Origin: Planctomycetales bacterium
GTDB lineage: Bacteria; Planctomycetota; Phycisphaerae; SM23-33
Length of the DNA stretch: 7,588 bases
Direction of reading: 5' to 3'
Assembly: GCA_030631085.1 (NCBI GenBank)
Contig: DAOVLV010000078.1
Coordinates: forward strand, 1-7,588
The position numbers were made by a program, and so were the translations under genes. The notes beneath the pieces are model-generated. The model saw nothing but the letters and a program-made list of their open reading frames with translations, made no database searches and was not told where the DNA came from. Within the stretch, counting starts at the first letter, position 1. Every line of letters begins with the position of its first letter. Positions 1 through 5,912 of the stretch are shown piece after piece.

Positions 1-14
1 ACGGGAAAACTGAA

Positions 15-1322
15 ATGATCGGAATGTGGGTGAAAAATAAACGTTTCTTCACGTTGCTGGTTTCTGTGGCGCTGGCCTGTTCGATATGCCTCGCTACCTC
101 CGTCGGCGCGGAGAAAAAACAGGATGAGAAGCCGACGACCACACCGGCAACTGTGCCCGCGACCGCACCTGCGCAGAAACAGGTCGAGCCGGGATTTGAA
201 AAAGGCGCGTTCGACTCGCTCGCAGTTCCGATTGGCAGATTGTTGAAACTGTCCTGGAAAGGCAAAACCCTGCAGGTCGATCACGAAAACTGGACAAAGG
301 ATTTCGAAGGCAAGACCAAGTCCGAGATCCTCAAGGTCCTTGAGGCCGAAGCGGAAAAGCGCTATCCCGGATCGGGCGGATGGGTGAAGTCGATGGCCGA
401 GAGAATATTTCACGCCACCGCCCCCGAGCAGGCTTTTATGAGATTGCAGCTGACTGCCGGTAAGTTTAAAAGATCCCGCTCCGGCAGCACCGCCGGTACC
501 AGGCGCAGCAGCTTCACGACGAGCAAACTGAAAGGAAAAGTTGAATTTTCCAGACTCGGCTCGTTCCGGGTCGTGCTTGAGGAGAGGGAGTCGCCGGAGA
601 GGATAATAAAGTTCCACGACGACGGGCAGGGCGCCCTGATGATTGGGCTTTCCGACAAGAGCGGCAGACTGTCGCTGACGCTCAAGCAGAGCAGGGACGG
701 GAATGTGAGCGTCAGGCACGCCGCCGGAGATGACGTTTTCGCCGCTGACGCGGGGTCTTTCACGGTTTTTTACGCCAAACATCCGCGATACGTGGAAGAC
801 CGGCTGTTTCCATTGCTCAAGCACGTGGGGATAGGCGCGCCGCTGACGCCCTACAACGCCGAGGTGAAGAAGGCGACTCTGGAGAGGCTTCGAAGCCTCT
901 CGACGCCGGAAAAAATCGCACAAGGACAAAGACTCATCGAGCAACTGAATAGCAATTTGTACAAGAAGCGGCAGGAAGCCAGCAAGGCCCTGGCTGCGGA
1001 TTTCGATAGTTATCGCTTTCTTATCGCTCAAGCGATAAGAAAGCCTTCCACGCCGCCCGAGACAGTCTCGCGGCTGAAGATGATCGTCAAGGCGAGACCA
1101 AAACAAAAACTGGTTGATGAATTCGTAACCGTCCAGGGACTGACCGCAAATGTCGGTTATCTTGTTAACCTGCTTGGCGAAGTCAAGCCGGCCGACCGTG
1201 CGATTGTCGCCAAAGCGTTGCAGCGACTAACGAAACAGAAATTTGGACCAGACCCAATTGCCTGGAAGAAATGGTGGTCGCTGAAACAGACCAGAGAATC
1301 TTCCGGTACCGGGTCAAAATAA
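15..1322 (+). CDS. Exported protein of unknown function with HEAT-like C-terminal region
   Basis: A 435-residue protein whose function I cannot name. A basic start (K7-R10) and a hydrophobic stretch (about 11-29) ending at V-G-A/E (residues 30-33) look like a Sec signal peptide with cleavage after A32, so the protein probably acts in the periplasm or at the cell surface. No canonical lipobox precedes the cysteines at 22 and 25. A Thr/Pro/Ala-rich linker covers about 40-54. The middle (about 60-285) is mixed alpha/beta with no motif I recognise. From about 300, the pattern 'IAQGQRLIEQL...RQEASKAL' resembles the HEAT-like units of planctomycete proteins. The end carries F410-G-P-D-P with W417, W420 and W421, a signature I associate with planctomycete exported proteins. 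The start could instead be ATG 24 or GTG 30; a weak GGGA lies 8 bases before ATG 15. The stop is 21 bases before ilvD, so the two may be cotranscribed. Confidence 0.85.
   Translation: MIGMWVKNKRFFTLLVSVALACSICLATSVGAEKKQDEKPTTTPATVPATAPAQKQVEPGFEKGAFDSLAVPIGRLLKLSWKGKTLQVDHENWTKDFEGKTKSEILKVLEAEAEKRYPGSGGWVKSMAERIFHATAPEQAFMRLQLTAGKFKRSRSGSTAGTRRSSFTTSKLKGKVEFSRLGSFRVVLEERESPERIIKFHDDGQGALMIGLSDKSGRLSLTLKQSRDGNVSVRHAAGDDVFAADAGSFTVFYAKHPRYVEDRLFPLLKHVGIGAPLTPYNAEVKKATLERLRSLSTPEKIAQGQRLIEQLNSNLYKKRQEASKALAADFDSYRFLIAQAIRKPSTPPETVSRLKMIVKARPKQKLVDEFVTVQGLTANVGYLVNLLGEVKPADRAIVAKALQRLTKQKFGPDPIAWKKWWSLKQTRESSGTGSK
882..901. repeat. 20-base perfect palindrome inside the first CDS
   Basis: GAGAGGCTTCGAAGCCTCTC reads identically on both strands. 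In RNA it could fold as an 8-bp stem with a UCGA tetraloop. It lies wholly inside coding sequence (about residues 290-296, ERLRSLS) and does not break the frame. No role is evident. Confidence 0.8.
1015..1044. repeat. 14-bp-arm perfect inverted repeat inside the first CDS
   Basis: GCTTTCTTATCGCT (1015-1028) is followed after CA by its exact reverse complement AGCGATAAGAAAGC (1031-1044). In RNA this gives a 13-bp stem closed by a UCAA-type loop. It encodes about residues 334-343 (RFLIAQAIRK) without disturbing the frame. A related short direct repeat, TATCGCT, occurs at 1011-1017 and 1022-1028. There is no T-tract after the stem, so it is not a typical intrinsic terminator. Confidence 0.85.
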
Positions 1323-1343
1323 ATTTTATCGGAGTAAAACATT

Positions 1344-3224
1344 ATGAGCAAACGTATGCGAAGCGATATTGTCAAGCGTGGTCCACAGCGCAGTCCGCAC
1401 AGGGCGTTACTGAAGGCTGCCGGTCTGACCGACGCCGACATCCGCAAGCCTTTCGTGGCCATTTGCAGTTCCCACACGGACGTGATCCCCGGCCACGTTC
1501 ACCTCGACGCGGTCGCCGAGTTAGTCAAGGCCCGCGTCCGCGCCGCCGGGGCAACACCGTTTGTCTTCAACACAATCGGCATCTGCGACGGGATAGCGAT
1601 GGGGCATACCGGTATGAAGTATTCCCTCGCCAGCAGGGAACTCATCGCCGATTGCGTCGAGAGCATGTGCCGCGCCCACTGCTTCGACGCGATGGTCTGC
1701 ATCCCCAACTGCGACAAGATCATCCCCGGAATGTTCATGGGCGCGCTGCGTGTGAACATCCCGACTATATTCGTCTCAGGCGGTCCGATGGAGGCAGGGC
1801 GAATCGACGGGCGAGACGTGGACCTGGTCGATCAGTTCTGCGCCGTCGCCGCTCGGCAGGTCGGAGAAATGTCCGACCGGCAGGTCAAAATTCTCGAAGA
1901 CAACACCGGCCCGACCTGCGGCTCGTGCAGCGGTATGTTCACCGCAAACAGCATGAACTGCCTTTCCGAAGCCGTCGGTATGGCGCTTCCGGGAAACGGT
2001 ACGACCCTGGCGACCAGCCCAGCCAGAATCGCCCTCTACGCCACCGCCGCCGAGCGGATCGTGCAGATGGCCAAGGGTTGGATACGCTCCGGGTGCAAGG
2101 ATTCATTCCCAATGCTTCCGCGGAGGATTATGGACCGCAACGCCTTTACCAACGCGATGACGCTGGATATGGCGATGGGCGGCTCGACAAACACCGTCCT
2201 GCACCTGCTGGCGATGGCCAACGAAGCCGGCGTGAAATTCACGCTCGACGACATCGAACGGATATCCAGACGCACGCCGAATATCTGCCGGGTCGCGCCG
2301 TCGGCTACGCCCGAAGGGAAAATCTATCACATGCAGGACGTTCACCGCGCCGGCGGGATTTATACCATCCTCGGTCAGATCGCCGCCGACAAACCCGCCC
2401 TGCTCAAGACTGGCTGCATGACCGTTACCGGCAGGACGATAGGGCAGAACATCTCCGCATGGTCGCTGCGAAGTAAGCGGCTTTGTCAGGCCGGTAAGAA
2501 ACTTTACCGCGAAGGCTGGCAGGCGACCGGCAGGAGCGTTGAATCCGTCAAGGCCATGCTGCGGGGCGAGAAGCCGAAAAAGTTGCCGACGAAAAATACC
2601 GGGCGATTCGACGCGACCGACCTGATCCGTCCGGTAGAGCGGGCGTTCACGAAAAAGGGCGGACTTGTCGTGCTTTATGGAAACATCGCCCGCAAGGGCA
2701 GCGTCGTCAAACTCGCCGGCGTTGACCCGAAGATGCACCGTCATAGCGGTCCTGCCAGGATATACGAGAGCCAGGAAGACGCCTGCGAAGGGATTCTTTC
2801 CGGAAAGGTCAGACCCGGCGACGTGGTCGTCATTCGCAACGAGGGTCCTCGCGGCGGGCCTGGGATGCAGGAAATGCTCGCACCGACCAGTTACATCACA
2901 GGGATGGGTCTTGGCGATAAGTGTGCGTTGATTACCGACGGGCGTTTCAGCGGCGGAACCGCCGGAGCCTGCATAGGACACATCAGTCCCGAAGCCGCTT
3001 CCGGCGGAGAGATCGGACTACTGAAAAACGGCGATATTATCGAAATCGACATCCCCGGCGGGAAATTGAACGCCAAAGTAACCAAGGCCGAGTTCGCCCG
3101 ACGTCGAAAACGCTACCGACAACGGAAACCGCAAATTACCTACGGAACCCTTGGTCGATACGCCGTACACGCAACCAGCGCCGACACCGGCGCAGTGCTC
3201 GACTGGCCCGGAAAAGATAAATAA
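1344..3224 (+). CDS. ilvD: Dihydroxy-acid dehydratase
   Basis: Dehydrates 2,3-dihydroxy-isovalerate and 2,3-dihydroxy-3-methylvalerate to the 2-keto acids, the third step of valine and isoleucine synthesis, in the cytoplasm. The 626 residues match the long E. coli-type IlvD (about 616), including the long linker between domains (about 380-435). Visible motifs: CDGIAMGH (81-88), CIPNCDKIIPG (119-129, cluster ligand C123 and the Mg-site lysine K125), GPTCGSCSGMF (189-199, C195), AMGGSTNT (about 278-285), GPRGGPGMQEML (about 503-514) and ITDGRFSGGT (530-539, with S536 as the proposed catalytic base). Where [2Fe-2S] family members have a cysteine in 'PCN', this protein has P49-G50-H51, as in the E. 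coli enzyme, which points to an oxygen-sensitive [4Fe-4S] form. A GGAG at 1331-1334 lies 9 bases before the ATG. The gene is intact; no leader peptide or attenuator is visible upstream. The related sugar-acid dehydratases (Edd, AraC-type) fit less well because of the E. coli IlvD-like C-terminal half. Confidence 0.97.
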   Translation: MSKRMRSDIVKRGPQRSPHRALLKAAGLTDADIRKPFVAICSSHTDVIPGHVHLDAVAELVKARVRAAGATPFVFNTIGICDGIAMGHTGMKYSLASRELIADCVESMCRAHCFDAMVCIPNCDKIIPGMFMGALRVNIPTIFVSGGPMEAGRIDGRDVDLVDQFCAVAARQVGEMSDRQVKILEDNTGPTCGSCSGMFTANSMNCLSEAVGMALPGNGTTLATSPARIALYATAAERIVQMAKGWIRSGCKDSFPMLPRRIMDRNAFTNAMTLDMAMGGSTNTVLHLLAMANEAGVKFTLDDIERISRRTPNICRVAPSATPEGKIYHMQDVHRAGGIYTILGQIAADKPALLKTGCMTVTGRTIGQNISAWSLRSKRLCQAGKKLYREGWQATGRSVESVKAMLRGEKPKKLPTKNTGRFDATDLIRPVERAFTKKGGLVVLYGNIARKGSVVKLAGVDPKMHRHSGPARIYESQEDACEGILSGKVRPGDVVVIRNEGPRGGPGMQEMLAPTSYITGMGLGDKCALITDGRFSGGTAGACIGHISPEAASGGEIGLLKNGDIIEIDIPGGKLNAKVTKAEFARRRKRYRQRKPQITYGTLGRYAVHATSADTGAVLDWPGKDK

Positions 3225-3242
3225 GCCACAGAGCGCCAAAAG

Positions 3243-3271
3243 CTGGCAGATGAGCGAAGCGAATCTGCCGG
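3243..3271. repeat. REP-like palindromic element, copy 1
   Basis: A 9-bp stem CTGGCAGAT (3243-3251) / ATCTGCCGG (3263-3271, one U-G wobble) encloses the 11-base loop GAGCGAAGCGA (3252-3262). It begins 18 bases after the ilvD stop codon. It shares the core TGAGCGAAGCGAA and the outer C-Y-GGCA / TGCCGG stem with copy 2, which is in opposite orientation. It may also protect or end the ilvD transcript, but there is no U-tract. Confidence 0.75.
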
Positions 3272-3304
3272 AAAGGATCGCAAGTGCAGGCTACGGCTTG
3301 TCTT

Positions 3305-3333
3305 CCGGCACTTTCGCTTCGCTCAAGTGCCGG
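3305..3333. repeat. REP-like palindromic element, copy 2 (inverted)
   Basis: A perfect 9-bp stem CCGGCACTT (3305-3313) / AAGTGCCGG (3325-3333) encloses the 11-base loop TCGCTTCGCTC (3314-3324). This loop is the exact reverse complement of the loop of copy 1, 33 bases upstream. Inner stem pairs differ between the copies but stay paired in both, so structure has been kept while sequence changed. The paired, inverted layout resembles a BIME of REP elements. No RAYT transposase lies in this window. Confidence 0.75.
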
Positions 3334-3398
3334 CTTTAGAGATGGATGTTATTTGTACATTTATCAATGGTTATGCGCCGACGATATAAGAGCAAGAA

Positions 3399-4109
3399 AT
3401 GCCGATACCTGTACCGCCATGGATAGTCTTTGTTGTCGCTGTCGGGCTGCTGGTGCTGATTTTTACCTACAAGATCACGCGGGCCATAATGTTTTCCCAC
3501 GGATCGAGTCGGTCAATCCGTCGCCGGGGCAATCTCAGCGCTTGGGCGTACGCTAAGGGCCTGACCTTCGATGCCTTGCCGGACGACGGCCTGGCTGACC
3601 GCTTCAGCAACTTCAAGTGCCTTCGACGAGGAATGAGCCGATATGCCTACAACAGGATGGCGGGCAAGTGGGGCGACTTGCCGATTATGGCATTCGATTA
3701 TCATTATTCCATTGGGACGAGCGAAAATCGAATAGATTATGACTTCTCCGCTGTGATTATCACCAGCCGGGTCCCGCTCAAACCGCTCTACATCTGCCGC
3801 GAAGGCTTCCTCGACAAACTGACCGAATCGATCGGGTTTGACGATATCGATTTCGAATCGGCCCAGTTCAGCCGGAAATTTCGCGTCAAAAGCCCCGACA
3901 AGCGTTGGGCCTACGACGTAATCCACGCCCGGACGATGGAGCACCTGCTGGCTGGTCCTGATGTCAGCATCCAGTTGGATTTCATGCACATTATCGCGTG
4001 GAGCGCCGATTGGTTCAGCCCGGCAGACTTCGACGCCGCCATCGAGTTAATCAGCGGAATACTGGACCGCCTGCCGGAATATGTCGTCCAACGACAAAGA
4101 GGAGATTGA
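3399..4109 (+). CDS. Membrane-anchored protein of unknown function
   Basis: A 236-residue protein I cannot assign to a named function. One hydrophobic segment (about 8-30, rich in V, L, I, F) followed by a basic patch (R38-R43) suggests an N-terminal membrane anchor with the rest in the cytoplasm. The soluble part has the pattern 'RMAGKWGDLPIMAFDYHY' then 'FESAQFSRKFRVKSPDKRWAYDVIHARTMEHLL' (about 150-185). This resembles a family of uncharacterised bacterial membrane-associated proteins with 'EFNRRFRV...YAVLHPRMMEWL' and similar endings. No catalytic residues stand out. A weak ribosome site, AAGAG at 3388-3392, lies 6 bases before the ATG. The REP-like pair separates it from ilvD, so it is probably a separate transcription unit. 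It ends 90 bases before the MNT gene on the same strand. Confidence 0.8.
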   Translation: MPIPVPPWIVFVVAVGLLVLIFTYKITRAIMFSHGSSRSIRRRGNLSAWAYAKGLTFDALPDDGLADRFSNFKCLRRGMSRYAYNRMAGKWGDLPIMAFDYHYSIGTSENRIDYDFSAVIITSRVPLKPLYICREGFLDKLTESIGFDDIDFESAQFSRKFRVKSPDKRWAYDVIHARTMEHLLAGPDVSIQLDFMHIIAWSADWFSPADFDAAIELISGILDRLPEYVVQRQRGD

Positions 4110-4199
4110 GTGTCGTGACGACTTTTGATTTGAAATTCAAGCACTTAACGCAGAGAATACTATGGAAGTTCCGTACATGCCATTTGAAAGGCAATTTCC

Positions 4200-4544
4200 A
4201 TGAAAACGCTTGAACGCGCCACACTGACGGGAAACGAGACAGATTCGATCAGGGAAGCGGTTCGTCTGATAAAGGCGGAACTTCCGGTTACGCGAGTTAT
4301 CCTGTTCGGCTCGAAGGCGCGGGGTACCGCCCAGCCTGATTCCGACATTGACCTGCTTGTCCTCACTTCCGAAACGGTTACTCCGGAACTTCGACGCGAA
4401 ATATCAGGCCGGTTGTTTGACGTGAGCCTGCACAATGACGTCCCACTCAGTTCAGTGGTTGTATCCGAGCGCGACTGGTCGGAGGGGCTGATCCGTCATA
4501 TGCTCATCCACAGCGAAGTGGAACGAGATGGATGTGAAGTATGA
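4200..4544 (+). CDS. MNT-type minimal nucleotidyltransferase (HEPN-MNT antitoxin family)
   Basis: A 114-residue protein with the hallmark GSX10DXD of minimal nucleotidyltransferases: G37-S38 and D49-I-D51 in 'FGSKARGTAQPDSDIDLLV'. D80 in 'HNDVPLSSVVVS' is a candidate third carboxylate. The length and the ending 'RHMLIHSEVERDGCEV' look complete. In HEPN-MNT (type VII) toxin-antitoxin pairs, the MNT protein transfers AMP from ATP to its HEPN RNase partner and so silences it. GAAAGG at 4186-4191, 8 bases before the ATG, supports this start. A short open frame (4162-4203) ends in a 4-base ATGA overlap with the start but is probably chance. The stop overlaps the next ATG (4541) in the same ATGA way, but that frame closes after six codons, so the usual partner is missing. 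The protein may be an orphan antitoxin or a remnant. Confidence 0.9.
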   Translation: MKTLERATLTGNETDSIREAVRLIKAELPVTRVILFGSKARGTAQPDSDIDLLVLTSETVTPELRREISGRLFDVSLHNDVPLSSVVVSERDWSEGLIRHMLIHSEVERDGCEV

Positions 4545-4561
4545 CCGACGGCGAGGTTTAA
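4541..4561 (+). pseudogene. Possible start of a lost HEPN partner (six-codon stub)
   Basis: ATG at 4541 overlaps the MNT stop by four bases (ATGA), the usual coupling of MNT and HEPN genes. The frame reads MTDGEV and then stops at TAA 4559-4561. 'MTD-EV' is a plausible HEPN opening, but six residues cannot prove it. The following 48 bases before the convergent CbrC gene encode nothing HEPN-like in any forward frame. The body was either deleted or never there. Confidence 0.3.
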
Positions 4562-4609
4562 CGTGGCCACTCCAAAGGGACAGGCAAACACCGCGGCCAC
4601 ACCATCAGT

Positions 4610-5125
4610 CTAATCCAGGTCACAGACAAATCGATGCCTGCCACAATGAAGGCACCGAAACAGATAACCCTGGTGTGAACCACCCCTTAGCAAGGATTCC
4701 TTCAATTCCTCCATCGCGTAGCCTTCGGATTCAATATCATCCTGAAGTTCGCCAATAATAGGTTCGATCTCTTTCCAACCAACGTAACCCAAAAAAGCAC
4801 AGAAGTCGTTACAATGAGCCAACCACCGCTCTTGTTGCCATCCACAGTATCCTGGAGTCCGATGAATAAGCTCATCCAAGGCTTGAGGAGGCGGTCCTTC
4901 TTCGGCCGAGGCGCTATCTTGGAATTCCCCTTTGAACCTTATAGCCGCTGATCCGTCATGGATACACCACGGACAGATATCCTCAACCTCCTCCGTGCTG
5001 TAGAAGGGGCCCTCATATGTATAGTCGCGATGCTTTTGGCGCACTGGGCACTGTGTCAGCCTTTTTACGATCACTCCGGTGCCAACGGGATTCGGGTGAT
5101 AGCGGAAACTGGGAAGGTCAGCCAC
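4610..5125 (-). CDS. cbrC: CbrC/UPF0167 family protein
   Basis: A 171-residue member of the CbrC (UPF0167) family. It is recognised from FRYHPNP (7-13), YEGPFYSTEEVEDICPWCIHDGSAA (37-61), the DELIHRTPGYCGWQQERWLAHC block (about 83-104), FLGYVGWKEI and the closing C158-L-H-C161. E. coli CbrC is linked to colicin E2 tolerance and the CreBC regulon; its biochemistry is not settled, and the function here is unknown. Cysteine pairs C51/C54 and C158/C161 suggest bound zinc. The usual N-terminal C-P-V-C appears as C26-P-V-R29, one cysteine short. The start is GTG at 5125: AAGGA lies 6 bases upstream, within 5132-5139, and the frame has no better start. An ATG overlapping it at 5127 is in another frame. 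The gene converges on the MNT gene. Possible -10 elements (TATAAA, TATAGT) lie upstream at about 5140-5155, without a clear -35. Confidence 0.88.
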   Translation of the reverse strand: MADLPSFRYHPNPVGTGVIVKRLTQCPVRQKHRDYTYEGPFYSTEEVEDICPWCIHDGSAAIRFKGEFQDSASAEEGPPPQALDELIHRTPGYCGWQQERWLAHCNDFCAFLGYVGWKEIEPIIGELQDDIESEGYAMEELKESLLRGGSHQGYLFRCLHCGRHRFVCDLD

Positions 5126-5329
5126 ATCACGTCCTTTCCACTATAGTTTTATATTCGAGTTGCTGCTGTCGATCACTCTAAACCATAGTCCCAGCATCCA
5201 GTGAACACAAGTTTGCAATAGGTAAAAAAGAAAGTCCGACACTGTTAAAGGGGCAGGCTTCTTCCCGATCGACTCGGAGAGATTGGATTTACGCTACCGG
5301 TGTTGGGCTTCGGTTTGGTAGCGGTCGCT
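5126..5329. other. Intergenic gap with no recognisable gene
   Basis: This stretch of about 200 bases lies between the CbrC gene and the cysS-tail copy. I see no RNA gene or credible coding frame. It holds the CbrC ribosome site and leader (5126-5160) and a 7-bp inverted repeat, CGCTACC (5292-5298) / GGTAGCG (5317-5323). That repeat lies just past the stop of the cysS-tail copy and could be a leftover terminator stem, but it has a long loop and no clear U-tract. Confidence 0.5.
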
Positions 5330-5386
5330 CTAGGCCTTCCGCCAGATGGTTCCGCCGGGTGTGTCTTCGATGGTGATTCCCTCAAT
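5330..5386 (-). pseudogene. Displaced 3' end of a cysS gene
   Basis: Read on the minus strand, these 57 bases encode IEGITIEDTPGGTIWRKA and then TAG. The intact cysS ends KRGVILEDSPGGTIWRKA, also with TAG. By my hand alignment, the last 39 bases match the cysS end at 35 positions and the last 51 at 42. The differences are mostly synonymous or conservative (GCC/GCA, ACC/ACA, I/L, T/S), as expected of a fragment that evolved inside a working cysS gene. Similarity stops right after the stop codon and fades near the 5' edge. The fragment follows, in the same frame, the TGA of the adjacent small gene (5387-5647). It has no start codon or ribosome site of its own. Best read as the old or foreign cysS end left behind when the neighbouring two-gene module inserted. 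Confidence 0.75.
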
Positions 5387-5647
5387 TCACCCTACGGTTA
5401 CTTCGACCTGCGTTGCATATCCGAGTTTTTTGAGCAGGCCATCGCAATCTTCCCACGTAAGCCCGAACGCGCGGACGTCGGCTACGCCGAGTCTGGCAAC
5501 GACGTTCCGGATATCCTCGAAGCCGTCATCCGCGAAATCGCCGTCCTGAATCGCGTTTTCGGCCCAATCCACCAGGTCCGCAATCACAAGTTGATGATGC
5601 AGATAAGCGGCAATTTTATCCGCGACCACTTTTTTTGTAATATTCAT
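5387..5647 (-). CDS. Small acidic protein, second gene of a two-gene module
   Basis: An 86-residue protein I cannot name. It looks mostly helical and acidic: 'KVVADKIAAYLHHQLVIADLVDWAENAI' (6-33), an Asp/Glu-rich turn (DGDFADDGFEDI, 35-46), then 'VVARLGVADVRAFGLTWEDCDGLLKKLGY' (about 49-77). There is no clear helix-turn-helix, catalytic motif, signal or membrane segment. The ATG at 5647 overlaps the stop of the upstream gene (ATGA), and GAGGA at 5654-5658 lies 6 bases before it, so the pair is translationally coupled. The size, charge and coupling to a small basic-starting partner suggest a toxin-antitoxin-like or protein-complex pair, but this is inference from architecture only. Directly after its TGA, in the same frame, come 18 sense codons of a cysS tail. 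Confidence 0.75.
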   Translation of the reverse strand: MNITKKVVADKIAAYLHHQLVIADLVDWAENAIQDGDFADDGFEDIRNVVARLGVADVRAFGLTWEDCDGLLKKLGYATQVEVTVG

Positions 5648-5892
5648 GGGGTTTCCTCGACTTTTCGATGCCCTTTGTCTTCGGGATACTTTTCGTGAAT
5701 TTCCACCAATTCTCCCTTTTCATTTCGGATTTCCTGGAAGAATCGAACTGTGTTTTCTGCCGTATCGACCTGCTTGACATATCGGGCAGTCCATCCGTGA
5801 TGCCCCTGCACCTCCAGGAAATACAGACGGCCTCCACTTGGGAGAACTTCCCAATTTCCGAACTTCTTTTCATTCTTTTCACGGTTTCCCAC
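5644..5892 (-). CDS. Small protein, first gene of a two-gene module
   Basis: An 82-residue protein of unknown function. After a charged start rich in Lys, Arg, Asn and Glu (2-10) it reads 'FGNWEVLPSGGRLYFLEVQGHHGWTARYVKQVD', then 'NTVRFFQEIRNEKGELVEIHEKYPEDKGHRKV'. It looks beta-rich, with several Trp, Tyr and Phe, a compact domain whose 'G-W-x-ARYVK-VD' and 'EIHEKYP-D-GH-K' parts look conserved in style. There is no signal peptide or membrane segment. The start is GTG at 5892: GGGAG at 5900-5904 lies 7 bases upstream, and a TATAAT sits just before that. The stop overlaps the next ATG by four bases. It is transcribed in the same direction as cysS, with 48 bases between the cysS stop and this start. 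A toxin-like role is possible but unproven. Confidence 0.75.
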   Translation of the reverse strand: MGNREKNEKKFGNWEVLPSGGRLYFLEVQGHHGWTARYVKQVDTAENTVRFFQEIRNEKGELVEIHEKYPEDKGHRKVEETP

Positions 5893-5912
5893 CGCGTTTC
5901 TCCCGTTTGTTT

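Noticed and set aside
1271..2476. Long open frame (401 codons) on the plus strand overlapping ilvD and the end of the first gene
   Set aside because: It is extremely Arg-rich and low in complexity, in a shifted frame inside a clear ilvD, with no recognisable motifs. It is a by-product of the codon bias of ilvD.
2103..2981. Minus-strand open frame of 292 codons antisense to ilvD
   Set aside because: It lies entirely inside ilvD and shows no domain. It is explained by the GC-rich third positions of ilvD.
3243..3340. Intrinsic terminator of ilvD
   Set aside because: The stems are good, but neither is followed by a run of T (only CTTT after the second). The inverted repeat-pair layout fits REP-like elements better, though a secondary role in transcript ending is possible.
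4162..4203. 13-residue leader ORF ending in an ATGA overlap with the MNT start
   Set aside because: It is short, has no ribosome site, and contains the MNT ribosome site itself; chance is the simpler reading.
4528..4758. Plus-strand open frame of 76 codons after the MNT gene, as a possible HEPN partner
   Set aside because: The sequence shows no HEPN motif (no R-X4-6-H in a helical context), lies out of frame with the coupled ATG, and mostly overlaps the antisense CbrC gene.
5126..5329. tRNA or small RNA gene in the gap
   Set aside because: I found no T-loop-like GTTCRANNC with matching acceptor arms on either strand, and no convincing compact structure.
5300..5698. Plus-strand open frame of 132 codons across the cysS-tail copy and the two-gene module
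   Set aside because: It is antisense to the two small genes, which have ribosome sites, an ATGA overlap and a promoter. The plus-strand frame has none of these.
5616..5882. Alternative minus-strand frame starting with ATG at 5882, overlapping the 82-residue gene
   Set aside because: Its product is low in complexity and Lys/Ser-rich. The frame from GTG 5892 has the better ribosome site, a domain-like sequence and the coupled overlap with the next gene.
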